Below are positions 33,497 to 41,119 of a stretch of 64,000 nt of DNA, piece by piece; the first letter of the stretch is position 1; the number at the start of each line of letters is the position of its first letter. The stretch is from Desulforapulum autotrophicum (lineage in GTDB: Bacteria > Desulfobacterota > Desulfobacteria > Desulfobacterales > Desulfolunaceae), in NCBI GenBank assembly GCA_020723285.1, contig DYJE01000026.1, positions 1-64,000 on the forward strand, written 5' to 3'. Below the pieces are notes generated by a model. It saw only the letters and a program-made list of their open reading frames with translations, was not told the DNA's origin and ran no database searches. Position numbers and translations under genes: made by a program.

Positions 33497-34639
33497 ATGA
33501 AAAACATACTCCTCGCTGTCACAGGACTCAGCCCACAGGTCATCACCGAGACCCTCTTCGCCATCCATGAAACTGGTCGCCCCATACACGAAATCCATGT
33601 GATCACCACCCGTGATGGAAAAGACAGGATTTTTTCCGAACTGTTTGGAGGGAAAACCGGGAAATATATTTCTTACATGGAAGAATATGGCCATGACCCG
33701 GAAACCCTATTGTTCGACCCGTCAACCATCCATACCGTCACCGACAGTTACGGCAACGGAATTCCGGACATTTTAACCGAAGAAGACAACAAACGGCTTC
33801 TTCATACATGTCTTTTACTTTCATTCAAATTCACCCGAGACCCTGAAACAGCCGTATTTTTTTCCATAGCAGGCGGACGAAAAACCATGAGCGCCTGCCT
33901 GACCCTTGCTGCTCAGCTCTATGGACGGCCCCAGGACAGGCTTTACCATGTTCTTGTATCCCCAGGCTTTGAGAACAACCGTGATTTCTATTATCCGCCG
34001 AAGAAAAACAGAGCCATTGAATACAAGGACAGCCAGGGGGAACCCAGCTACAAAGACAGCCGTTACGCAAAAGTCATACTGGTGAACATTCCTTTTGTAT
34101 CTGTCCGTTCGCTTCTTTCACCTGAAAATCTGGAAGGCCCCAAAGATCCCGGAACTCTGATGCTATCTTTGATTCGTGACGCATCACCCCACCTCATCGT
34201 CGATCTGAAACAACGAAAAATTATTTTCAGAACCGTTGAGCTTGATATGTCGCCCGCCCATCTTGCCCTTTATGTTTTTTTTGCCCTGCAAAAGAAAGCG
34301 TGTGCCAAACCGGAAAATTTCTGCGGGTCATGCACCGATTGTTATCTGGAATTCAATGACATCGAGCTGCAACAGGACCGGATCACCGATCTCTATGGTG
34401 AAATCAGTCAAAACCTGCCAAGCCAGACATTAAGCGACACCGGCATAACAAGGCTTAGCGCAGAAAATTTCAGATCCATCAAATCCAAAATCAAAACGGC
34501 CCTTGTGGCAAAATTCGGACCGGCGGCCCATGCCGAGCTTAAAATCAAAACTTTGGGCAAAAAGAGTGACACACGTTACGGCATCCCGCTTTCCAAGGAT
34601 AAAATAACCGTCACCTGGACAGACACAGAATCCCAGTGA
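33497..34639 (+). CDS. CARF-domain CRISPR accessory protein (NE0113 / Csm6-like ring-nuclease family) with winged helix
   Basis: The product (380 aa) has an N-terminal CARF fold: ILLAVTGLSPQVITETL at 4-20 and FFSIAGGRKTMSACL near residue 121, the cyclic-oligoadenylate-binding signature. It matches the family TIGR02584/PF09623, named Csm6-like or ring nuclease in databases. The C-terminal half has a winged-helix pattern (HLIVDLKQRKIIFRTVELDM, then SPAHLALYVFFAL), then a CxxC pair (CGSCTDC). No clear HEPN RNase motif is found. It may therefore sense or degrade cyclic oligoadenylate, or regulate transcription, rather than act as an RNase. It lies between cas6 and csm1 with a short gap and a GGAG site. 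Confidence 0.8.
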   Translation: MKNILLAVTGLSPQVITETLFAIHETGRPIHEIHVITTRDGKDRIFSELFGGKTGKYISYMEEYGHDPETLLFDPSTIHTVTDSYGNGIPDILTEEDNKRLLHTCLLLSFKFTRDPETAVFFSIAGGRKTMSACLTLAAQLYGRPQDRLYHVLVSPGFENNRDFYYPPKKNRAIEYKDSQGEPSYKDSRYAKVILVNIPFVSVRSLLSPENLEGPKDPGTLMLSLIRDASPHLIVDLKQRKIIFRTVELDMSPAHLALYVFFALQKKACAKPENFCGSCTDCYLEFNDIELQQDRITDLYGEISQNLPSQTLSDTGITRLSAENFRSIKSKIKTALVAKFGPAAHAELKIKTLGKKSDTRYGIPLSKDKITVTWTDTESQ

Positions 34640-34788
34640 TTCTTTAATGCAGGAATAAGACACGGAAACGTTTCTGCCATTGAACGGAAATGAAGAACAA
34701 CGATAATCAGATATGTAAACCACCGGGCGGAGCTATGCCCGCACCCAAAGGAAACGGCTATGAGACATAAACTCACACAGGAGGTTTT

Positions 34789-37329
34789 ATGACATATACG
34801 CTACATGAAGTTGTGATCGCAGCATTGCTGCATGATATCGGCAAACCGATCCAGCGGGCTTTCGGTTCTATGAAGAACCTCGATTGGGAAACTTTTGATA
34901 TGGAGTCAACCTTATGCCCAAAGGATAAAAATCAGAGATACACCCACAAACACGTCCTTTTTACAAATGCCTTTTTTGATCTGGTCAATCAACTCAAGAT
35001 CCCTTTTCCAAAAACACTTGATTTGAATCGGATCACAAACGCCGCGAGTTTTCACCACTCACCTGAACGCGCTCCGGATTCCACCATGGCCTGGATTATC
35101 GCCCATGCGGACTGGTATTCATCCGGTATGGACAGAAAAAGTAAGGAAGCCCAGGACCATGAGGAATCTTCAAGAGAATCATACAGACGAATGCCTTTGC
35201 AGAGTATTTTCGATGAAATCGTTATCGACGCCCAAAGAACACCTCCGGGTAGAAATGCCTATAAACTTGATAAACTCGACCCATATTCACCAGAAACTTT
35301 AATACCCAAACCCTGGACAGGTGAAGATTCCGGTATGCCGGAAAAATATAAACACGTGACGGAGGAATGGATTGCCGAGTTTAATAAATTAAAGGATATG
35401 CCGGAATTGACGCCCCGGCTTTTCGAAGAAATTGTTCTTGGACTTCTCGAAAAATACACGTGGGCCATACCCTCCAGCACCATGGACATTCCTGACATCT
35501 CTCTGTACGACCATTCCCGGACCACAGCGGCCATTGCAGCCTGCATTTTCTGCTATCATGAAATACGGAACGAGCTTGACAACAAAGACGCCATAAAAAA
35601 TGAAAGCACCCACAAATTCCAGTTCATAGCCGGTGATCTTTCAGGGCTTCAAAGCACTCTTTTTACCCTTGAAAACCAGGGTGTAAAAGGCGTCAGTAAA
35701 ATATTAAGGGCGCGGTCTTTTATGCTCAGTGCCATTACGGAAGCGGCGGCATTGAGAATCCTGGACGCTTTTGACCTCCCCTTATCCTGTATCATTCAAC
35801 AGGCAGGTGGCCGGTTTTTGATCCTCGCCCCTCAGAGGGATGATATCGAGAAACAGCTTCATGACCTGACCGTTTCCTTTGACGCCTGGCTCCTTGACCA
35901 ATACTCGGGAAGTCTATCCCTCAATCTGTCTTTGAGCCGGTCCTTTCCGGGGCAATCGTTTAAATCCGGATCTTTTCATGACATACTGGCCGAACTGTCT
36001 TGCGCTGTGGAGAACGCCAAACACCAGCCGTTAAGCACATGCGAGCATGGTGTAATGAAACGTGAATTCCCCTATGAAAAAGCGTGCTCAGCTTGTGGTG
36101 TAAGGCCGGCACAGATCATTTCGGATGATGAATACCGGTGTACCACATGCCAGAATGAATTCACTCTTGGCCGAAAACTAATAACAGCAGACTGCATGGT
36201 CTGGAATAAAGAAAACCATGATGAAAAAGATACCCTGCCCATCATGGGCCTCGGGCTTCATCTGATGAAACATGACGACATTCGGATCACACCGGGAAAA
36301 ACCATTTCCATTCGAAACCTGAAACCTGAAAACAGTCCAAAACCATGGGCCTGCCGAATTCTTGCTAATTATATACCGGTATTCCATAGCGAATGGGATT
36401 TCAAGGATACGAGATATTACGGAGTTCAGGACGAAGACGGCTCATTTTTCAAAGGGATGCCGAAAACATTCGCCCACATTGGCGCAGAAGCGAAAGAATT
36501 CAATGATGAGGACGGAGACTATCTTGGCAAGCCATTCCTATGCCTTCTCAAAGCGGATGTGGATTATCTCGGATATATTTTCAGTTATGGATTGATGCGT
36601 GAAGACAAGACAAAAGACCGTTATACCCTGTCCCGTGTGGCTCAGCTTTCCCGCATGATGGATCTTTATTTCACCGGTTATCTTCAAGGAATCATCCGGC
36701 GGGAATACCCGGACACCTACACCATTTACGCAGGAGGAGACGACCTGCTGCTGATCGGCCCCTGGCGTCAGATGGTTGGGCTGGCCCAGCGGATGCGGGA
36801 ATCGTTCAGTGACTATACCGGGCATAACCCCAACATTACGATTTCAGCGGGTTTAAGCCTTCTTCACGCAAACCATCCTTTAAACAGGGCCGTTCAGGAA
36901 TCAGAAGTTCGTCTTGATTCCGCCAAAAGGTCTGACCCTGAAGCAAAGGATAAAATTTGCGCTTTAACTGATTCTCCGATGACATGGGCGCAATACGCCA
37001 AAGCCCTTGACGATGCCGAATGGATTCATCAAGAGATGCAGGGGAAACACGGGGTGAGTACCGGTTTTGTATATCACACCCTTTCACTGGCAAAAGACGC
37101 GGAAGCTGTTGCCAGTGGTGATTTGACAAAAGCCGGATGGAGGGCGAAACTCGCATACCATCTGGCCAGAAATATCCATGGTCGAAACAAGGAAGAGAAA
37201 AACAAGAAAATATCAAACTGGCTCGAACGTCTGGGCCTTGACAACCTGTTTCGTCTGACAAGAACAGGCTCGGACATCGGCAAATGGCGTTTGCCCATCA
37301 CCATCGCATTGTACAGAAACAGAAAATAA
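34789..37329 (+). CDS. csm1: Type III-A Cas10 subunit Csm1
   Basis: The product (846 aa) has an N-terminal HD nuclease domain (AALLHDIGKPIQRAF, with His-Asp at 15-16), a Cys-rich zinc region (CSACGVRP, then CTTCQNEF, near residue 430), and a palm polymerase domain with the intact GGDD motif in YAGGDDLLLIGPW near residue 648. HD gives target-activated DNase activity and GGDD gives cyclic oligoadenylate synthesis, so both functions should be present. Cyclic oligoadenylate production explains the CARF genes on both sides. An AGGAGG site precedes the ATG. It is followed by csm2 after 20 bp. Confidence 0.95.
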   Translation: MTYTLHEVVIAALLHDIGKPIQRAFGSMKNLDWETFDMESTLCPKDKNQRYTHKHVLFTNAFFDLVNQLKIPFPKTLDLNRITNAASFHHSPERAPDSTMAWIIAHADWYSSGMDRKSKEAQDHEESSRESYRRMPLQSIFDEIVIDAQRTPPGRNAYKLDKLDPYSPETLIPKPWTGEDSGMPEKYKHVTEEWIAEFNKLKDMPELTPRLFEEIVLGLLEKYTWAIPSSTMDIPDISLYDHSRTTAAIAACIFCYHEIRNELDNKDAIKNESTHKFQFIAGDLSGLQSTLFTLENQGVKGVSKILRARSFMLSAITEAAALRILDAFDLPLSCIIQQAGGRFLILAPQRDDIEKQLHDLTVSFDAWLLDQYSGSLSLNLSLSRSFPGQSFKSGSFHDILAELSCAVENAKHQPLSTCEHGVMKREFPYEKACSACGVRPAQIISDDEYRCTTCQNEFTLGRKLITADCMVWNKENHDEKDTLPIMGLGLHLMKHDDIRITPGKTISIRNLKPENSPKPWACRILANYIPVFHSEWDFKDTRYYGVQDEDGSFFKGMPKTFAHIGAEAKEFNDEDGDYLGKPFLCLLKADVDYLGYIFSYGLMREDKTKDRYTLSRVAQLSRMMDLYFTGYLQGIIRREYPDTYTIYAGGDDLLLIGPWRQMVGLAQRMRESFSDYTGHNPNITISAGLSLLHANHPLNRAVQESEVRLDSAKRSDPEAKDKICALTDSPMTWAQYAKALDDAEWIHQEMQGKHGVSTGFVYHTLSLAKDAEAVASGDLTKAGWRAKLAYHLARNIHGRNKEEKNKKISNWLERLGLDNLFRLTRTGSDIGKWRLPITIALYRNRK

Positions 37330-37349
37330 TGATTGATAAAGGAGGAACC

Positions 37350-37835
37350 ATGGCACAATTCAACCAAGGGTACAAGCAGGGAGCAGATCGAAAACCGTCT
37401 GGGAACCAAAGTTATTCCAATTATTCAAATCAATTACCCATCCCCAAGCCCCTCAAGTATTATATCGACAATGAAAAGAAAACATTAAACCCAGATTTAT
37501 TGGATGAAGAAGCACGAAAAAACGCAGAGAATTTCGTGCTTCTTAAAACAACCCAAATGCGTAAATTTTATGACGATCTGAAAGCCATCGAACGGAAAAT
37601 CATGGTTGGGAAAGATGACAATGAGCAAAAAACCAATTTCGAAAGAGACCGAGCATTGATTGTCATGTTCAAGGCCAAGGCGGCTTATGCTGAAAAGAGA
37701 CGCGTCGCACCGAGAGAATTCACCCAGTTCATTTTTGACCACGTAGCATCAATCAATGACCTGAAAGATTTCAAAGGTTTCTTAAAAGTTATTGAAGCCG
37801 TAGTCGCATTTCACAAATTTTACTCAAAAGAATAA
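37350..37835 (+). CDS. csm2: Type III-A small subunit Csm2
   Basis: The product (161 aa) is an alpha-helical Csm2. A ~55-residue low-complexity, Asn/Gln/Ser-rich start (MAQFNQGYKQGADRKPS) precedes the helical core (EEARKNAENFVLLKTTQMRK and FTQFIFDHVASINDLKDFKG). Csm2 lines the belly of the effector complex along the crRNA. The ATG at 37350 has AGGAGGA seven bases upstream and is preferred over upstream codons. Position between csm1 and csm3 confirms the call. Confidence 0.9.
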   Translation: MAQFNQGYKQGADRKPSGNQSYSNYSNQLPIPKPLKYYIDNEKKTLNPDLLDEEARKNAENFVLLKTTQMRKFYDDLKAIERKIMVGKDDNEQKTNFERDRALIVMFKAKAAYAEKRRVAPREFTQFIFDHVASINDLKDFKGFLKVIEAVVAFHKFYSKE

Positions 37836-37856
37836 TCTATATAGGAGAATTTGAAA

Positions 37857-38588
37857 ATGAAACTTATGGAAAGCCATATCATCACAGGTCAGATCGAAAT
37901 ATTAACAGGGCTTCACATCGGGGCAGGTAAAGAGGCTGTAGAAATTGGCGGTGTTGACAATCCCGTTGTTAAAAACCCTTACACCAATGAACCTTATATT
38001 CCTGGATCTTCCCTCAAGGGTAAAATGCGTTGCATGATGGAATGGGTCACTGGCAGTGTGGACAGCAATGGCAAAACTTGGGACGGAGGAGATGATCCTT
38101 CAAAACTGGCCGTGGACAGGATTCTCAGAATCTTCGGAACCACGAATAAAAAATGGGAAACAGGCCCGACCCGTCTGACCGTCAGAGACGCCTATCTCAA
38201 CAAGGAATGGAAAGACGGGATTGTTGACAGGGGGCTCCCTTTAACGGAAGAAAAATTTGAAAACAGCATCGACAGAATAAAAGGGAAGGCCCGCGATGGC
38301 GGCATCCGAAAAACCGAGAGAGTCCCCGCAGGAAGCATTTTCGATATACAGATGGTTTACAGGGTATTCGATATGGGCGATGGCGATGCAGGAAAAACGG
38401 ACATCGAAAATATGGAATGCCTTTTTTTAATTCTTCGTCTTCTCGAACAGGATGCGCTGGGTGGATCGGGTTCTAGGGGTTATGGACGAATCATGTTTAA
38501 GAATCTTAAAAAGAATGGCGTGGATATCATGGACGACTTTGAAAAAGCAGATCCCGCAAAACTCATAAACCAGCAGAGGGTTGCATGA
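37857..38588 (+). CDS. csm3: Type III-A backbone RAMP subunit Csm3
   Basis: The product (243 aa) starts with the RAMP strand ITGQIEILTGLHIGAG and has the conserved Asp in IGGVDNPVVKNP at residue 34, equivalent to the RNase catalytic Asp of Csm3, then YIPGSSLKGKMR, the RNA-binding loop. A glycine-rich loop (ALGGSGSRGYGRIMF) is near the C-terminus. It forms the filament that cuts target RNA at 6-nt intervals. A TTG six bases upstream is possible, but the ATG at 37857 is at normal distance from TAGGAG. Confidence 0.94.
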   Translation: MKLMESHIITGQIEILTGLHIGAGKEAVEIGGVDNPVVKNPYTNEPYIPGSSLKGKMRCMMEWVTGSVDSNGKTWDGGDDPSKLAVDRILRIFGTTNKKWETGPTRLTVRDAYLNKEWKDGIVDRGLPLTEEKFENSIDRIKGKARDGGIRKTERVPAGSIFDIQMVYRVFDMGDGDAGKTDIENMECLFLILRLLEQDALGGSGSRGYGRIMFKNLKKNGVDIMDDFEKADPAKLINQQRVA

Positions 38589-38589
38589 T

Positions 38590-39522
38590 ATGGTTTACTA
38601 CCGCATAACGATAAAACCATTAGGCCCATTTTCAACAGCCTGGGTATCCGGGACGGTTTGGGGTCATATGGCCTGGGCCATTCGGTATGTCGAGGGGGAA
38701 CCAGCACTTGAGGCGTGGATGAAAGAGCAGGAGGTAAACCCCTGGCTTTTTTCCAGCCAGATGCCGGAAGGCATGCTGCCAAGACCTCTTCTTCCACCGC
38801 TTACTCGGGATTCGAAAAAGCCATCCCTCAAGGCATTTGATCAGGTCAAAAAGGCGAAAAAAGCGGCTTATATCCCTGAAGCACTCTTCCTTGTCCTTAA
38901 GAACCATTTGAATGAAAAGACACTGCTTGAAGGGCTCAACCAATGTTTAACTGAAAACAGAACCTGGAATAAAACGATTCAGTTGTTTCATAATCAGATT
39001 GACCGGCAGAACGGTCGTACACGGGAAACGGGCGGCCTGTTTGTTGAAAACACCACATGGGCCGAAACCGGACATGGTTTTCAAATTTTCGCCGCCACCC
39101 CCAACGAGTGCCGAGACCGGCTTGAGTGTCTGCTTACATTTATCGCCCAGGCAGGTTTCGGGGCTAATGCCAGCACGGGCAGAGGAAATTTCGACTTTTT
39201 GATTAATGAAGATCATTCGTTGTTTGAGAGTTCTGGTAACAGGGTTATGAGTCTTTCCCATGGCGTCATCACACCGGAGATGGGGAGCCCCAGATACAAA
39301 CAACATACCCATTATGGAAAACTGGGTGGGCATTTTGCCGCTGGTTTGTACAGCCCTTTCAAGTACCCTGTTCTTATGGCCTTGCCAGGGGCGACTTTCG
39401 CGCCGGTGGGACAACCACCTTTCGGAAAGCTTCTGTCTGGTGTCCATCATGATACGGCCCTGGACGCCATCAGGCATCATGCCTTGCACCTGCCCATACC
39501 ATTTACGGAGGTGGCACCATGA
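38590..39522 (+). CDS. csm4: Type III-A RAMP subunit Csm4
   Basis: The product (310 aa) is a two-domain RAMP: N-terminal YYRITIKPLGPFSTAWVSGT, then WGHMAWAIRY (the usual GHxxWAI), and a C-terminal FGANASTGRGNFDF loop. Csm4 binds the 5' tag of the crRNA and contacts Csm1. It starts almost directly after csm3 (a TTG start nine bases earlier would overlap it) and overlaps csm5 by four bases. Confidence 0.9.
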   Translation: MVYYRITIKPLGPFSTAWVSGTVWGHMAWAIRYVEGEPALEAWMKEQEVNPWLFSSQMPEGMLPRPLLPPLTRDSKKPSLKAFDQVKKAKKAAYIPEALFLVLKNHLNEKTLLEGLNQCLTENRTWNKTIQLFHNQIDRQNGRTRETGGLFVENTTWAETGHGFQIFAATPNECRDRLECLLTFIAQAGFGANASTGRGNFDFLINEDHSLFESSGNRVMSLSHGVITPEMGSPRYKQHTHYGKLGGHFAAGLYSPFKYPVLMALPGATFAPVGQPPFGKLLSGVHHDTALDAIRHHALHLPIPFTEVAP

Positions 39523-40700
39523 CCACATATCATTTTAAAGCCCAGGCTCTTACCCCTATCCATGTGGGTTCAGGATGTGAAATAGACCCTACCGAATTTC
39601 TCATTAAAGGTGAAAAGCTCGTCCAGTTCAATGTTTCGCGGATTATCGAGGATCTTTCACCAGAGGAGAAATACCGGTTTGTTTCGTTTATTGACAGGGC
39701 GGATCTCAAAGAAATCCAGAATTTTCTTCGCCATCACATGGATGTGAATCGCCACGGTCTGTCATCCGTCGATGCGGCGTATGATTTCAGAACCGAGTAC
39801 GAGACCAAGGCATCCAATCCAAACAATCAGTTCAAAGTGGACATGATGCCAAGAAACCCGCACACCGGCCAGGTGTTTATCCCCGGATCAAGTATTAAAG
39901 GTGCCATACGAACAGCCATAGTAAATTGGTTTGCAAATGAAAAACCCGAAACAAGGCCGAATGTTTATGATGGAGTGGCCCGTGAGCACAATGCCGGTAA
40001 AAAGGGTACGGTTCTTGAAGAAAGAGCCTTGAATTGTTCCAAACGAGATACCCATAAAGACATTTTCCGGCTGCTTCATGTAAGGGACGCTGTTCTACCG
40101 GCTCAGTCAACACGAATAGACCGGGCTGTCAATTCGGGAGCAAAAGGCATTCAGATGTGGGTTGAGCGGCTCAAATCTATGGCCGATTTTGTGACAACCC
40201 CGGAATTTACTGTTTCCATCAGGCTGGACAGGGCGGCAATGAAACTCCCGGAGGTGAAGAACACTATGGGCAGAGTTCTTTCCATCAACACGATTCTCGA
40301 AGCATGCAACCGTTTCTACTGGGGTCGGATGATAGCTGAAGGTGACCGATTTGACGATAGAAAGACACAAGGGCTAAGCTGGCAAACCATAGAAAAAACT
40401 TTCCCCCAGGGCCGACTTGAAAACGGTGATGTGGTTACGATCAACCCATCGGTTTCTTTCTGGAACGATCCGGAACTTGTCAGCCGCCGCATGCTTCTTC
40501 GTATCGGTCATTTTTCCCATTTCGAATCCTTGTCTGTTAATGAGTTGAGAGAAGGGTATAATGTCAAAAAGAAAACGCCGATAATCGACATGGGTTCAAC
40601 ACGGACGCGGTGTAAAATGGAAAAGGGGAAATTCCCCATGCCTTTTGGGTGGTTGATGCTGACCCTTGATGAAGAGCGTGATGTGGACGAAAATTATTAA
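39519..40700 (+). CDS. csm5: Type III-A RAMP subunit Csm5
   Basis: The product (393 aa) begins with the RAMP strand YHFKAQALTPIHVGSG and has VFIPGSSIKGAIRTAIVNWF around residues 121-140, the Csm5 hallmark. Csm5 caps the 3' end of the crRNA and helps recruit trimming nucleases. It overlaps csm4 (ATGA at 39519-39522), so translation is coupled. It is the last gene before the leader and array. Confidence 0.92.
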   Translation: MTTYHFKAQALTPIHVGSGCEIDPTEFLIKGEKLVQFNVSRIIEDLSPEEKYRFVSFIDRADLKEIQNFLRHHMDVNRHGLSSVDAAYDFRTEYETKASNPNNQFKVDMMPRNPHTGQVFIPGSSIKGAIRTAIVNWFANEKPETRPNVYDGVAREHNAGKKGTVLEERALNCSKRDTHKDIFRLLHVRDAVLPAQSTRIDRAVNSGAKGIQMWVERLKSMADFVTTPEFTVSIRLDRAAMKLPEVKNTMGRVLSINTILEACNRFYWGRMIAEGDRFDDRKTQGLSWQTIEKTFPQGRLENGDVVTINPSVSFWNDPELVSRRMLLRIGHFSHFESLSVNELREGYNVKKKTPIIDMGSTRTRCKMEKGKFPMPFGWLMLTLDEERDVDENY

Positions 40701-41119
40701 ATCGACGACCATACCAAGACGCGAGGTTGTAACATGCCTTTCATCCTATTTCATTTATAAACGTCGGGTATTGCATTTCGGAATCTTGAACACCCATGAA
40801 AAGAAACTCCCATGGAACGCTTACCGTCCATGGGCAGATTTCTATAACGGTCGACCCATAGGGCGCATGTGCATATTTCATTTTACGCGAACCTCAGGCT
40901 AAAAATGGCCTAAAATCATAACATTATGATAATATTGTGAATAATGTATTGATCAATATAAAGGTTCGCAGAGTCATAACATTCGTTGTCATTATAGGTG
41001 GTTGTATGGTAATCAATTTTTTAGAACATCAAGATAATGGTTTGTTTTTCATGGCGCTGAATCGGTCTGCGGAAATCCATGGCTTTCCCAATGGATTTCA
41101 GTGAGATACAATGACTACG
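40701..41119 (+). promoter_or_regulatory. CRISPR leader
   Basis: 419 bases between csm5 and the first repeat, no credible gene. The part from ~40,910 on is AT-rich with runs such as AACATTATGATAATATTGTG, typical of leaders. It lies at the left end, while the degenerate repeat is at the right end, so transcription and new spacer addition both start here. Promoter boxes cannot be pinned down. Confidence 0.65.

Noticed and set aside
33497-34639. RDASPH in the CARF protein as a HEPN (R-x4-H) RNase motif
   Set aside because: It lies just before the winged-helix segment and lacks the helical HEPN context, so it is probably chance.
40666-40902. A 78-aa frame between csm5 and the array
   Set aside because: It overlaps the end of csm5, has no ribosome-binding site and lies in the leader.
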